Shown here in pieces: positions 18,289 through 28,568 of a stretch of DNA of 64,000 bases. Location of the stretch: NCBI GenBank assembly GCA_903938485.1, contig CAJADF010000108.1:92676-156675 (forward strand), given 5' to 3'. This stretch comes from an uncultured Methylococcaceae bacterium. Its GTDB lineage: Bacteria > Pseudomonadota > Gammaproteobacteria > Methylococcales > Methylomonadaceae. Position 1 is the stretch's first letter; each line of letters starts with the position of its first letter. The notes under the pieces were generated by a model. That model worked only from the letters and a program-made list of their open reading frames with translations, searched no databases and had not been told where the DNA came from. The position numbers and the translations under genes were made by a program.

Positions 18289-19560
18289 CTAATCCGTTAT
18301 TTCTGTCCACTCACATTTGTCTTTTATGATGGGATCGGTATGGTCATTACCAATACCATCGGCAATTAAGGCCACAACGCGATCATCTTTTGCATAACCT
18401 ATATGCGCCTCTAAAGGATTAGCAATTTTACCTATACCAAAAGCATCAAAAACTTTAGCGATATTAATATTAATATTAGTCACCTGACTACAGAGTCTTG
18501 AGTCTAAATATTTGTCACTAAAATCATGAGGAATGGCGTAACTTAAAAGATCATTAGGATCGCTAAAAGCCACGATAGATGTTTGATTAAACATACGTGA
18601 AGTATATTTTGGACCACCCGCCCAACAATAATCTGCGTGCTGCCCTGTTACTTCGGGTAATTCTCTTCCCAACTGCAACATGGGAAGTTGATTTGAAAGC
18701 ATAAATATTTGCACATGCTTATTTTGCAAAGCTTCTCTTTTAGCTTTATTAATAGTCCGTAACGTAGATTTTTTATCGGGCTGTTCTAAAAGAGAAACCA
18801 TACGGGTAATACCATCAATCGTGATACGACTACCCAAACTATGTGAAACAAACACTAAAGAGTCTTGTTTAAAATTCTCATTTAAACTCTTGTTAAAATC
18901 ACAACCGTGCCGGCCCTCCTTAGGTAATTCATCCCAACTGTCTTTACTCATCCAGCATACGGCTTGCGCAAAAGACCTTAAAATTAAATCTCTACTTTCT
19001 CCTAGATAAATAATGGGATCAGGCCCCGTATCATTACTGAATTTTTTTAGCATATCGTTAACTTCAGCGCGACGATATGAATATTCACCCGAATTATCAA
19101 ACGCTAACAAGGATTTTTGATCTTTAGTTATTTCCGACCACGTTAACTCATAAAACCATAGTTCTTTACTAAGATCAGCATTTTGTAGTCGAGAAACCCT
19201 TAAATTACCTAATTTTTTATCAGGATCACTAAATGACAATAACTGCATGTCTTTATATCGGGAAGCCTTAGCCGTTAACTTCAGCTCCTTAGACAATTTG
19301 TCCAAAAATTCCGTCGCATAACCTGGCAAATGGTTACCTACCCCATGCACCATCAATACTTTTGTTTTGCCTTTAGCGTCTTCTAGGTCCGGAGAAATCC
19401 CTTGAACAGGCTTACCTCGCACCTGACATATTCGAGTATCTTGTGTATTGGTTTTTTCTAAAACCGCCTCAGCAACGCCCTTACCAAAACTAGCACACCC
19501 CGATAATTGCATGGACAGACAAACGAGAAAAATAAAAGTGGATAATCGGGGTAAACGCAT
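18289..19560 (-). CDS. Alpha/beta-hydrolase-like lipoprotein
   Basis: The 423-residue protein has a lipoprotein signal with lipobox LSGC (Cys22). It has an alpha/beta-hydrolase look: LMVHGVGNH near residue 70 is like an oxyanion-hole segment and FVSHSLGS near residue 240 fits the G/S-x-S-x-G nucleophile elbow, with Ser between His and Leu. Substrate and exact family are not recognised; lipase-like or esterase-like activity at the membrane is inference. It is convergent with cmoA and followed by sbcC on the same strand upstream. Confidence 0.7.
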   Translation of the reverse strand: MRLPRLSTFIFLVCLSMQLSGCASFGKGVAEAVLEKTNTQDTRICQVRGKPVQGISPDLEDAKGKTKVLMVHGVGNHLPGYATEFLDKLSKELKLTAKASRYKDMQLLSFSDPDKKLGNLRVSRLQNADLSKELWFYELTWSEITKDQKSLLAFDNSGEYSYRRAEVNDMLKKFSNDTGPDPIIYLGESRDLILRSFAQAVCWMSKDSWDELPKEGRHGCDFNKSLNENFKQDSLVFVSHSLGSRITIDGITRMVSLLEQPDKKSTLRTINKAKREALQNKHVQIFMLSNQLPMLQLGRELPEVTGQHADYCWAGGPKYTSRMFNQTSIVAFSDPNDLLSYAIPHDFSDKYLDSRLCSQVTNININIAKVFDAFGIGKIANPLEAHIGYAKDDRVVALIADGIGNDHTDPIIKDKCEWTEITD

Positions 19561-19665
19561 AGTTAATCTCGAGGAGTCAGAAAAGGCTTGTTTTTGATGT
19601 GCTATTGTAGCTTATTAAATCAACAATCCAGCGACTAAAACGCTAAACAAAGGCCATCAAAGGTT

Positions 19666-22600
19666 TTAGGGCGCTTGTCTTATCGCCCCTAAACCATTTG
19701 GTTTTTTAACGACCTGTAACTGAGCTTTAAAGCGTTTATGAACGGCTTCAACGTGCGAGATAACCCCGACTGTTTTACCATGTGTATGAAGGTTTTCTAA
19801 AGTACTTATCACCGTATAAAGCGCATCAGCATCTAAATTTCCAAACCCCTCATCTAAGAATAATGAATCAACCGATCGACCGTTATTAGCTAATTCCGAT
19901 AAACCTAAGGCTAGTGCTAAACTGACAACAAAACTCTCACCACCCGATAAAGTTTTGGGTAAGCGTCTTACATTCGCTTGATAAGTATCTTCAACCTCTA
20001 GTGCAAAGCCTTGTTCACTATGCGCCTGGCGTAAATAGTAGCGCCCACTAATTTTCTCTAAAAGGGTATTGGTTTGAGTCAATAACTTATCAGCCAATTG
20101 AGTTTGCACGCGTCTTCTAAAGGCCATTCCATTTTCAGCATTAATTAAGGCCACGTCAGCAATATAGGTCTTAGCGGCCACTTCTAATTGCTGTAGACGC
20201 TCTAAAACATCAGTATGAGTCACTTGATTCTGGGCGTGCTCCCCTAAAACTCGCTCTAAATGATCAATCTCCATGCGGGTGATAGTCACTTTTTCAGTTT
20301 GATTTTTTATCGCTTGCTCAAGCTCTAATGAGTTTAATAAGCCATCAGCAGATGCTGCGTAAGCTTCATCTAACTGTACTTGTAAATTTATTATTTCTTG
20401 GTTTTTTGTCTGCAACTGTTGAGATAAAGCGGCTTGTTGACGCTCTATTTCTATTTGATTTTCCATAAACTCAAGCACTTTACTAATTTCCTGCAAACTA
20501 GCAAAAGACGTCTGTGCTACTTTTTCTTGAATGATTTTTTGTAACTGGTCCAAATCAACAGCTAAACTCGTTAAAAGCTGTTCTTGTTCAGCTATCAATT
20601 TTTGTTTTTCTATTAAACCTAAATGCAGTCCTATAGTTTCTTGTGTTTGCAACTGCACACTTAACTGTTCTATCTGCTCATTAAAACGAGAAATTTCTTC
20701 CTTACAAAGCACTTGTTTCTCTTGCAAGGCCTGACGTTCTTCAATTAAGGATTTGTGCCGATAACTATAAGTATGGTACTCCTGGCGACGCAGGTTCAAC
20801 TTATCAAACAAAGCATCTTCTTGGCCTTTAGTCGGCATTTTTTCACCAAAAACAGCTAACTGCAGAACAACCTTCTCTGTTAACTGCTGCTCAAGCGCTT
20901 GGTTAGTTGCCAAAGCATTTTGTAAATCAAGCTGTTCTTGTGAAATACCTTCGACATCTGGGCCTAATTGAGCTTTATTAGCCAACAACTGCTCGATAGT
21001 CAGTTCACCTTTCGCAATTAAATCAGTGTTTTTTGTAATAGAGAGCTGTTTAGCACTGATTTTAGTAGTAAGATTCGAAATTTCCGTTAACTCTTCGCTC
21101 GCTTGTTGTAGCAGATCTTTAATCAAACTGAGATTGTCAATTGTCAATTCTTTACTTGCACAATTAAGACGATTTACTTGATTTAACCACTGTGCTCTTA
21201 ATTGTGCAGATTCAGTTTGCTTAGCCGTATTATTAGCCATATTTCTGCGAGCCGCATTAATCTTAAAATTAACCTGGCTGATTGTTTCCTTCAACTGGCG
21301 AATTTTGGCTTTTTGATCTACCAAGGCCTGCTTAGAGTTACTAATAATTGGTGGGAATTTAGCGTAAGGATGTTGTAAAGCACCACATAAAGCGCAAGGT
21401 TTGCCATGCACTAAATGTACCCTGTCTGGCGTTAATTTTTTTAAAAGTCCTTCATAAATAATTGCTGTTTCTAAAGTCGTTTTAATATTTTCTTCGCGTT
21501 TAAAGTCTTGCTGCAGTTTTTCCAACTCTAACGTTAATTCATCCGCATCATATTCTGGCGCTTCTTTATTTTTAAACCATGAAAAAAAACCCGTCTGGCC
21601 AGACAGTTTTTCATGCTTTAAGGCAAGGTTATAAAGTACTTGAAATTCCTTAACACGTTCGTTTTGATCTTGCTTTAATGATTCAAGATGAGCAAGAGTA
21701 TTACCTTGTAATAATTCAATTAACTCTTTTTCATCTAACGCTATCTGAGCCTTAGATTCAACTTGTCTAGCCTGCTGTTTAGCGAGAGCAGTGCTATTGT
21801 TTTGCACAGCCGCCGAAGTTTTTTTGGATTGTTTACTAAAAACTTTAATTTGGTTGTTTAAACTAGTAATCTCCGCTCTTAATTTCTTTAATTTACCAAT
21901 TTCTGGCAACTCAGTTAACAAAACCTCATCTAATTGATGATCATCTAACCAAGCCGAAACCTGAGTAAATGCTAGTTCTTTTTGGGCAGATTGCTCAGAT
22001 AATGAGTTCCAATGATCGAGTTCTGTCTGCCTATTTAAAGTCAATTGATCAAGCTGTAACCTGACATTTTCTACTGTTTTCTGTTGCTCGTAAAACGTAT
22101 GCTTGGCTAAGCTTTCTGGCGGCACGGGGACATTAGCCACTTGCGTCCGTAAAAATGTCATTTCCTCTTTTAAAGCACTTAAATCCACTTTAGCTTGGGC
22201 TATCTGAGTAGTTTTATCATCAATGCCAACAATATCATCTTTAAAAATCAAGACCTCCTGCCCGAGTCTAATTTTATCTAGACCTTCTTGAGTATCATCA
22301 ATTTGACGCTGAATTTTTTCTAGGTGCTGTTCTTGTTCGGTGATTTGCTTTTTAATAGCCCCAATATTGCCTAGCAACGCTTGTTGTTGCAATAAGGTTT
22401 GCTGTTCTTGCTGCAAGTCGCTTAGTTGCTCTTTAAAATCAATTAAATCTTGTTCACTGGCCTCATGCTTTTCAGGAGACATAAACTGAATAGTCAGCAA
22501 TTGCTGTCTTAAAAAATCCAATTCTTTTTGCGTAGATAAAGCCTTATCTAAAACGTCTTTTTTATAGTCGCTATAGATATCCGCACTAACAATCTTTTCT

Positions 22601-23109
22601 AAGATGTCCATACGCTCATTATCTAGCGCATTTAAAAAGGCTGAAAAATCGCCTTGTGCCAACATGATAGAACGCGTGAAATTACGAAAATTCATTCCCG
22701 TAACTTCCGTTATTTTTTGACAAACCAGTTGGGGCGTATCTGCCAAAACCATTTCATCAGACAAGCGAACCAACTGCATTTGTGGCGCAAATAATTCTCC
22801 CGTTGCATCTCCGTCAGTTCTCTCTATAAACCAACCCGATTTATACCTTTCACCATCAACTGCAAACTCAACAACAGCAAACGATTCCGACGTATGATGC
22901 GTCATTACAAAATTTGCAGGTCGATTAAAGCGAAATGTTTCACCATATAACCCTAAAGTAATCACATCTAAAATGCTGGATTTACCTGAACCGTTAGGAC
23001 CCGTAATTGCAAAAACGCCCGTCTCAGAAAAAGGCGCTTGTTGAAAATCAACCTGATTTTCACCCTCTAATGAATTGATGTTTTTGAAATATAAAGTGAG
23101 TATCTTCAT
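19666..23109 (-). CDS. sbcC: Exonuclease subunit SbcC (SMC-like ATPase)
   Basis: The 1147-residue protein is the ATPase/coiled-coil part of the SbcCD nuclease, which opens hairpins and DNA-protein blocks. Walker A GPNGSGKSSILD is near residue 39. Long coiled coils flank a zinc hook C-x2-C (CALCGALQHP near residue 575). The C-terminal ABC signature LSGGESFVVSLALALG and Walker B SLFLDEGFGNLD follow. SbcD, the nuclease subunit normally directly upstream, is not in this window: the neighbour is mpl, 124 bp away. A partner elsewhere in the genome is needed for activity. Confidence 0.93.
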   Translation of the reverse strand: MKILTLYFKNINSLEGENQVDFQQAPFSETGVFAITGPNGSGKSSILDVITLGLYGETFRFNRPANFVMTHHTSESFAVVEFAVDGERYKSGWFIERTDGDATGELFAPQMQLVRLSDEMVLADTPQLVCQKITEVTGMNFRNFTRSIMLAQGDFSAFLNALDNERMDILEKIVSADIYSDYKKDVLDKALSTQKELDFLRQQLLTIQFMSPEKHEASEQDLIDFKEQLSDLQQEQQTLLQQQALLGNIGAIKKQITEQEQHLEKIQRQIDDTQEGLDKIRLGQEVLIFKDDIVGIDDKTTQIAQAKVDLSALKEEMTFLRTQVANVPVPPESLAKHTFYEQQKTVENVRLQLDQLTLNRQTELDHWNSLSEQSAQKELAFTQVSAWLDDHQLDEVLLTELPEIGKLKKLRAEITSLNNQIKVFSKQSKKTSAAVQNNSTALAKQQARQVESKAQIALDEKELIELLQGNTLAHLESLKQDQNERVKEFQVLYNLALKHEKLSGQTGFFSWFKNKEAPEYDADELTLELEKLQQDFKREENIKTTLETAIIYEGLLKKLTPDRVHLVHGKPCALCGALQHPYAKFPPIISNSKQALVDQKAKIRQLKETISQVNFKINAARRNMANNTAKQTESAQLRAQWLNQVNRLNCASKELTIDNLSLIKDLLQQASEELTEISNLTTKISAKQLSITKNTDLIAKGELTIEQLLANKAQLGPDVEGISQEQLDLQNALATNQALEQQLTEKVVLQLAVFGEKMPTKGQEDALFDKLNLRRQEYHTYSYRHKSLIEERQALQEKQVLCKEEISRFNEQIEQLSVQLQTQETIGLHLGLIEKQKLIAEQEQLLTSLAVDLDQLQKIIQEKVAQTSFASLQEISKVLEFMENQIEIERQQAALSQQLQTKNQEIINLQVQLDEAYAASADGLLNSLELEQAIKNQTEKVTITRMEIDHLERVLGEHAQNQVTHTDVLERLQQLEVAAKTYIADVALINAENGMAFRRRVQTQLADKLLTQTNTLLEKISGRYYLRQAHSEQGFALEVEDTYQANVRRLPKTLSGGESFVVSLALALGLSELANNGRSVDSLFLDEGFGNLDADALYTVISTLENLHTHGKTVGVISHVEAVHKRFKAQLQVVKKPNGLGAIRQAP

Positions 23110-23233
23110 AACTGTTAGTTTTATACGGTAAAGTACTCAGTGGCCAGTAAAATCATTGACACTTTGAGGCATAATTTATAGACCGACATGATACACGAAG
23201 GCGCTGTTTGAGAAAACCGCAGTCAATCCTCTC

Positions 23234-24598
23234 TTACAATTCATCCAGTAAGCGTTGATAAATGCCTCCAAAACTACCATTACTCATTAAAACAAAATGA
23301 CCACCAGCACAGGCCTCTACTTTTAACTTTGCAATAATGGCATCAATCGAATGATAAATTTCAATATTATCCGCATATTGAGTCAGCTTGCTTAAATCCC
23401 AATCGAGATTTTGCGGCTGATACATAATCGCTAAATCAGCTTGTGCTAATGATTTTGCTAAGGTTTCTGTATGAATGCCTAAACGCATCGTGTTTGATCT
23501 AGGCTCTACAATAGCAAGAATACGCGACTCACCCACTTGCTTACGTAACCCATCTAAAGTAGTAGCAATTGCCGTAGGGTGATGTGCAAAATCGTCATAT
23601 ATAGTCACACCATTAATAGTCGCCAATACCTCCATACGACGTTTTACATTAACAAACTGACCCAACGCCGCAATGGCATCTTTAGGCAATATACCGATAT
23701 GATTTGCTGCAGTTATGGCTGATAAGGCGTTATAAACATTATGCGCACCCGTTAATGTCCAATCTACAATGCCTTGTTCGTTACCTTCAAATAGCACTGC
23801 AAATTGACTTCCATCCGGCTTTAATAAATTTGCATTCCAAGTTGCAGCGCCATCAATGGATGTATTTTCTACTGGTGTCCAGCACCCCATGGCCAATACA
23901 TCATTAATATTGTCGTCCGATTCTGGACTAATAATTAACCCTTCACCAGGAATGGTTCTAACCAAATGGTGAAATTGGCGTTTAATCGCGTCAAGATCTG
24001 GAAATATATCTGCGTGATCAAACTCCAAATTATTAAGAATGGCAGTTCGCGGTCGATAGTGTACAAACTTTGAGCGTTTATCAAAAAAAGCAGAATCATA
24101 TTCATCCGCTTCTATAACAAAAAAACCTGATTTATTTTCTGCGCCGCCATCTAAACGGGCAGAAATACCAAAATTTAAGGGAATTCCGCCAATTAAAAAA
24201 CCTGGATTAAAGCCTTGATGCTCCAATATCCAACTTAACATACTAGATGTTGTCGTTTTACCATGAGTACCCGCCACACCTAAAACCCATTTGTCGTGAA
24301 GAACATGTTCAGCTAGCCATTGTGGGCCAGACACATAATTTAGCCCCCTATTTAAAACTTCTTCAACTTCTGGATTTCCTCGAGATAAAGCATTACCAAT
24401 AATCACCAAATCTGGATTACTATCTAAATTCTCAATTCGATAGCCGTTCATCAACTCAATACCTTGCTCCTCTAATTGGGTGCTCATAGGTGGATAAACA
24501 TTTTGATCCGAACCACTCACTTCATAACCCATTTGTCTAGCGATAACAGCCAGACCCCCCATAAAAGTTCCGCAAATACCTAAAATGTGAATACGCAA
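23234..24598 (-). CDS. mpl: UDP-N-acetylmuramate:L-alanyl-gamma-D-glutamyl-meso-diaminopimelate ligase
   Basis: The 454-residue Mur-ligase relative attaches the recycled tripeptide L-Ala-D-Glu-meso-DAP to UDP-MurNAc, saving cell-wall material. It opens with the Rossmann segment HILGICGTFMGGLA, whose wording separates Mpl from MurC. The ATP loop GTHGKTTTSSM is near residue 110, and the domain-3 segment YDDFAHHPTAI is near 337. It is a stand-alone gene. The DAP precursor genes dapC, dapD and dapE lie further right in this window. Confidence 0.96.
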   Translation of the reverse strand: MRIHILGICGTFMGGLAVIARQMGYEVSGSDQNVYPPMSTQLEEQGIELMNGYRIENLDSNPDLVIIGNALSRGNPEVEEVLNRGLNYVSGPQWLAEHVLHDKWVLGVAGTHGKTTTSSMLSWILEHQGFNPGFLIGGIPLNFGISARLDGGAENKSGFFVIEADEYDSAFFDKRSKFVHYRPRTAILNNLEFDHADIFPDLDAIKRQFHHLVRTIPGEGLIISPESDDNINDVLAMGCWTPVENTSIDGAATWNANLLKPDGSQFAVLFEGNEQGIVDWTLTGAHNVYNALSAITAANHIGILPKDAIAALGQFVNVKRRMEVLATINGVTIYDDFAHHPTAIATTLDGLRKQVGESRILAIVEPRSNTMRLGIHTETLAKSLAQADLAIMYQPQNLDWDLSKLTQYADNIEIYHSIDAIIAKLKVEACAGGHFVLMSNGSFGGIYQRLLDEL

Positions 24599-24736
24599 TG
24601 TCTTGTCCTAATAAATGTAAATTGTAATAGTTTTTATACGCTTAATGGCTGCATCAAAATACATGCTTGCGTTTACCATTAAGTTACGATGAAATAATCA
24701 TGAAAAAAATCTATATTATTTATATATCATCCGATA

Positions 24737-25114
24737 ATGACTGAGAAAAACAAAATTATAGTTGAAGCAACGCCCTATTTTATTGCTGAACAATCAGCAC
24801 CCGAAGAAGATAAATATGTTTTTGCCTATACCATTTCCATCACGAACCACGGCTCTGTTGCTGCAAAATTGCTAAACCGTTATTGGTTAATAACAGATTC
24901 TAATGGCAAGTTGCAAGAAGTTAGAGGCGACGGAGTTATAGGCGAACAGCCCTATCTTAAACCGGGCGATACCTTCCGTTATACTAGTGGAGCAATTATA
25001 GAAACCGCCGTTGGCACCATGCAAGGACTCTATACCATGCAACCAGATGAAGGCGAAAACTTTAACGCTACTATACCAAAATTTACTTTGTCTATTCCTA
25101 GGACGTTACACTAA
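24737..25114 (+). CDS. apaG: Co2+/Mg2+ efflux-associated protein ApaG
   Basis: The 125-residue single-domain protein has the ApaG immunoglobulin-like fold pattern: VFAYTISITNHGS, LLNRYWLITDSNG, VRGDGVIGEQPYLKPG and the C-terminal FTLSIPRTLH. Its role is unclear; E. coli apaG affects cobalt resistance and magnesium efflux. It is followed 4 bp later by apaH, the usual pairing. The ksgA and pdxA genes normally upstream are absent here. Confidence 0.95.
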   Translation: MTEKNKIIVEATPYFIAEQSAPEEDKYVFAYTISITNHGSVAAKLLNRYWLITDSNGKLQEVRGDGVIGEQPYLKPGDTFRYTSGAIIETAVGTMQGLYTMQPDEGENFNATIPKFTLSIPRTLH

Positions 25115-25118
25115 TTAA

Positions 25119-25970
25119 ATGTCTATCTACGCAATTGGCGATATTCAAGGCTGTTATGATGATTTATTACGGCTCTTAGATACTATTTCATTTAATGAAA
25201 ATTCTGATCAGCTTTGGTTTGCGGGAGACCTCGTTAATAGAGGTCCAAAATCACTGGAAACCTTACGATTTGTTAAATCACTTGGGAATGCTGCAGTCAC
25301 CGTATTAGGTAATCACGACATGCACTTACTAGCGGCCTCTTGCTTACCGAAAGTGGCCGATAAAAAAAGCACGCTATGTCCCGTTCTTGAAGCACCGGAT
25401 AGAGATGAATTGATTAATTGGCTTAGACATCAAGTGTTATTTCATCATAACGAAGATTTCTGTTTGTTACATGCAGGTTTACCGCCGCAATGGGATTTTA
25501 AAACTACCAAAAAGATGGCAAACCTAGTAGAGAAAACACTTAGAAGTGATGATTACCCATTATTTCTTAAACAAATGTATGGAAATAAACCTTATATTTG
25601 GTCTAGCAATTTAAAAGGTTACGCCAAACTAAGGTTTATTATTAACTGCTTTACACGCATGAGATATTGCGATGTAAATGGTCGACTCGATTTTGCTAAT
25701 AGCGGTCCACTAGGCTCCCAACCCAAAACTTTAGTACCTTGGTTTGAAGCACCAAAACGAAAAAATGCTGACATGCGAATCATCTTTGGACATTGGTCAA
25801 CATTAGGTTATTACGAGGGTCCTAACTGTTATGCCATTGATACCGGTTGTTTATGGGGAGGGCAATTAACCGCACTTAAATTAGATAATCCAATACAGCG
25901 CATCAGTATCGCCTGCCCTGGTGCAAAGAAACCCAATAAAAGTTATATTATATCTAACAGCAATGCATAA
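25119..25970 (+). CDS. apaH: Bis(5'-nucleosyl)-tetraphosphatase, symmetrical
   Basis: The 283-residue phosphoesterase cuts Ap4A to two ADP and also removes Np4 RNA caps. Metal-binding motifs GDIQGC (7-12), GDLVNRGP (36-43) and GNHDMHLLA (65-73), with a downstream LHAGL and an IDTGCLWGG ending, are all in place. It is coupled to apaG and ends 7 bp from the convergent MFS gene. Confidence 0.96.
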   Translation: MSIYAIGDIQGCYDDLLRLLDTISFNENSDQLWFAGDLVNRGPKSLETLRFVKSLGNAAVTVLGNHDMHLLAASCLPKVADKKSTLCPVLEAPDRDELINWLRHQVLFHHNEDFCLLHAGLPPQWDFKTTKKMANLVEKTLRSDDYPLFLKQMYGNKPYIWSSNLKGYAKLRFIINCFTRMRYCDVNGRLDFANSGPLGSQPKTLVPWFEAPKRKNADMRIIFGHWSTLGYYEGPNCYAIDTGCLWGGQLTALKLDNPIQRISIACPGAKKPNKSYIISNSNA

Positions 25971-25977
25971 TTAGCTT

Positions 25978-27282
25978 TCAATGGTTATGGATAAGCAACC
26001 TGGCAGCTGATTTGCCACGCGTTTCTTGCACTTGAGTTAAAGACAATAAACCCAAAATAAAAAACACTAAAGTGGACATTAGAGATAAACGATGATTACC
26101 ATTGCTTAAATAGTTAATCAACCCATAAGTCAATGGGCCGACAATCGCTGATAATCTATTAACCAAACCCCATAGGCCTAAAAACTCTCCCGCTCTATCA
26201 TCTGGAGAAAACTTACTCACTAACGCTCGACCAATAGACTGACTTGCACCCATTGCCAAGCCAATTACGTTCCCAACTATCCACATATCCGAAGACTTAG
26301 TGGCATTAATCGTGATAATAATCGCAAGTATCCAAATAAGCAATGTAATTGCCAAAGTAGGTACTGAACCTATTTTATCTTGTAAATGTCCACAAATTAA
26401 TGCGCCAATCGCCGCCGTCACATTAACTACCATAATTAACATAATTAAAGATTGAGTATCAAAACCCATCACTTCCTGAGCATATATTGCAGCCAACACA
26501 ATAACAGTACTCACACCCGATTGATAAATTCCTAACGTGATTAAAAACCACAATAAATCTTTAAATCGAGCTGCGTCTTTAAAAGTCTGTCTTAAACGGC
26601 CTAAACTCACCTTAATACTTGATTGATTTTTATCCCAAACAACGGGTAGAGCACGCTCTTTAAGCCAGATAAAGGTAGGTGTCGCTGTCAACGCAAAAAT
26701 ACTTGCGGTAATGAGTAATGAAACGGGTACAAAGTGTGTTGCTGTTAAGCCTTTCTGCTTAGCCCATGTAATGTAAGCTAAACAAATGCCTAAGGTTAAT
26801 AAACCTCCAAAATAACCTAACCCCCAACCATAACCCGATAACTTGCCTCTATTTTCTTCTGATGTTAATTCCGGTAAAAAGGCGGCTATTAAGTTCTCAC
26901 CTGTTGCAAACATAATCGCTGAAACAATCACTAAAAAGATCCCTAAATTGATATCACCAGGCCCAACCAAAGCTAAGAGTGCCGTAGCCAAAATACAACC
27001 TATAGAGGAAATTAATAAAAATAATTTCTTGCACGCATAATGATCAGCCAAAGCACCTAGTAATGGCCCACTCATCATCACTACAAAATTAGCCACTCCC
27101 ATCGCTAATGACCATAACAACGTTGATAACCCCGGCATTAATCCTTGATCTGTATCTGCAACCACACCAACAAAATAGGCACTAAATATAGTTGTTTGCA
27201 CAACCGTCGTATAACCTGAGTTAGCAAAATCATAAAAAGCCCATGCCCATAATTCTTTAGGAGTTGCTTTTGTATCTATCAT
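25978..27282 (-). CDS. MFS transporter, UMF1/Atg22-like
   Basis: The 434-residue protein has about twelve membrane helices and the start WAWAFYDFANSGYTTVV, which is the hallmark of the UMF1 (vacuole effluxer Atg22-like) MFS subfamily. The motif GPLLGALADHYACKK matches the MFS loop 2-3 motif. In bacteria the substrate is unknown; amino acid or peptide efflux has been suggested for eukaryotic relatives. The gene lies 57 bp downstream of mtnC on the same strand but is separated from it by a promoter-sized gap. Confidence 0.82.
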   Translation of the reverse strand: MIDTKATPKELWAWAFYDFANSGYTTVVQTTIFSAYFVGVVADTDQGLMPGLSTLLWSLAMGVANFVVMMSGPLLGALADHYACKKLFLLISSIGCILATALLALVGPGDINLGIFLVIVSAIMFATGENLIAAFLPELTSEENRGKLSGYGWGLGYFGGLLTLGICLAYITWAKQKGLTATHFVPVSLLITASIFALTATPTFIWLKERALPVVWDKNQSSIKVSLGRLRQTFKDAARFKDLLWFLITLGIYQSGVSTVIVLAAIYAQEVMGFDTQSLIMLIMVVNVTAAIGALICGHLQDKIGSVPTLAITLLIWILAIIITINATKSSDMWIVGNVIGLAMGASQSIGRALVSKFSPDDRAGEFLGLWGLVNRLSAIVGPLTYGLINYLSNGNHRLSLMSTLVFFILGLLSLTQVQETRGKSAARLLIHNH

Positions 27283-27339
27283 ATTGTGTACCTTAAAAGC
27301 GTCTTAATCGTAAAGCTAATCAAACTAACATCAATGAAT

Positions 27340-28014
27340 CTAAATTTTAACCTCATCGAAACTTAGCGCTTGTTGATGTTCAGTCTTTATATCCTTAACA
27401 CCTTCTCTAGTTATCCAAAAAGTTTGCATTCCTATTGCTTTAGCTGCATCTAATTCTTCTTTAATATCAGATAAAAACAACAATTGCTCAGCGGGCAAAC
27501 CAATTTGCTCAACTATTTTTGCATAAGATAGAGACTCTCTTTTTCCACCGATATGCGTATCAAAATAACCAGAAAATAATGGGGTTAAATCTCCATACTC
27601 TGTATAACCGAATAACAATTTCTGAGCATACACGGAGCCTGAAGAGTAAACGTATAAACCTTGACCTTCAGACTTCCATAAGCGTAAGTTATCTACCGCA
27701 TCCTGATAAACATGGCCTTTAAAATCACCTTGTTTATATCCTGATTCCCATATCAAACCTTGTAAAGACTTGAGAGGAGTCACTTTTTTATCTTCATCAA
27801 TCCATTGAATAAGCTGAGTAATAGCTTGCTCAATATCTAACGATTTACTCACCTCTTTAGCAACATCTACAAGTATTTCATTTATTGCAACTGTCTGAGT
27901 TCGTGCTCTGACATAATCAGCTAAATGAAGCCTAGCGTATGGAAATAAAACATCTTTAACGAATGACAGCGAAGAAGTTGTGCCTTCAATATCAGTAATA
28001 ATAGCTTTTATCAT
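27340..28014 (-). CDS. mtnC: Enolase-phosphatase E1
   Basis: The 224-residue HAD-superfamily enzyme enolises and dephosphorylates 2,3-diketo-5-methylthiopentyl-1-phosphate in the methionine salvage pathway. HAD motif 1 is DIEGTTSS (8-15) with the catalytic Asp; motif 2 YSSGSVYAQK and motif 3 LFLSDIKEELDAA follow. It overlaps mtnD by 4 bp (ATGA). The mtnB-mtnD-mtnC cluster performs the last three steps before transamination to methionine. Confidence 0.95.
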   Translation of the reverse strand: MIKAIITDIEGTTSSLSFVKDVLFPYARLHLADYVRARTQTVAINEILVDVAKEVSKSLDIEQAITQLIQWIDEDKKVTPLKSLQGLIWESGYKQGDFKGHVYQDAVDNLRLWKSEGQGLYVYSSGSVYAQKLLFGYTEYGDLTPLFSGYFDTHIGGKRESLSYAKIVEQIGLPAEQLLFLSDIKEELDAAKAIGMQTFWITREGVKDIKTEHQQALSFDEVKI

Positions 28015-28568
28015 AGCGAAGCCACATAACTATCAAAATTTGGGAAGGTTTTAGCTAAATCACTGCCTGTAAATTTAGCCACCCAACCATCTGGCGTAGT
28101 AAATAATCTGATACAAGTAAACTTAGGATTTTCACCCATATCAAACCAATGGGGTGTGTTGGCCGGCACACTAATGAGATCGCCCTGTTCACAAAGCACC
28201 GCAAAGACTTTATTGTTTACATGCAAATAAAATAGGCCACGACCTTCCACAAAAAATCGTACTTCAAAGTCTTCGTGCTCATGCTCCGCTAAAAACTTTT
28301 GTCTGAATATTGCTCTATCAGGATGATCAGGGGTTAAGTTCATCACATCAACCGATTGAAAGCCACAATCCACTTTTAACTTATTTATTGAAGTTTCATA
28401 AGCTGCTAAAACGGCAACCTGATCTGCATCACTTGCTAATTGCTGTTCGCTAGCCCATTGTTCAAACTGCACGCCAATCTGCTTTAGATGACCTTGAATA
28501 GCAGTAAAATCGGTAAAAAGCTCACCCTGTTGAGGTTGATTATCTGGATAAATAGTCAGTGCAGTCAT
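28011..28568 (-). CDS. mtnD: Acireductone dioxygenase
   Basis: The 185-residue cupin oxidises acireductone in methionine salvage. The four metal ligands His96, His98, Glu102 and His140 (HEHEDFE and NTPHWFD) are all present at the same positions as in the Klebsiella enzyme. With Fe the product is the methionine precursor; with Ni it leads off-pathway. It overlaps mtnB by one base and mtnC by 4 bp. Confidence 0.96.
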   Translation of the reverse strand: MTALTIYPDNQPQQGELFTDFTAIQGHLKQIGVQFEQWASEQQLASDADQVAVLAAYETSINKLKVDCGFQSVDVMNLTPDHPDRAIFRQKFLAEHEHEDFEVRFFVEGRGLFYLHVNNKVFAVLCEQGDLISVPANTPHWFDMGENPKFTCIRLFTTPDGWVAKFTGSDLAKTFPNFDSYVASL

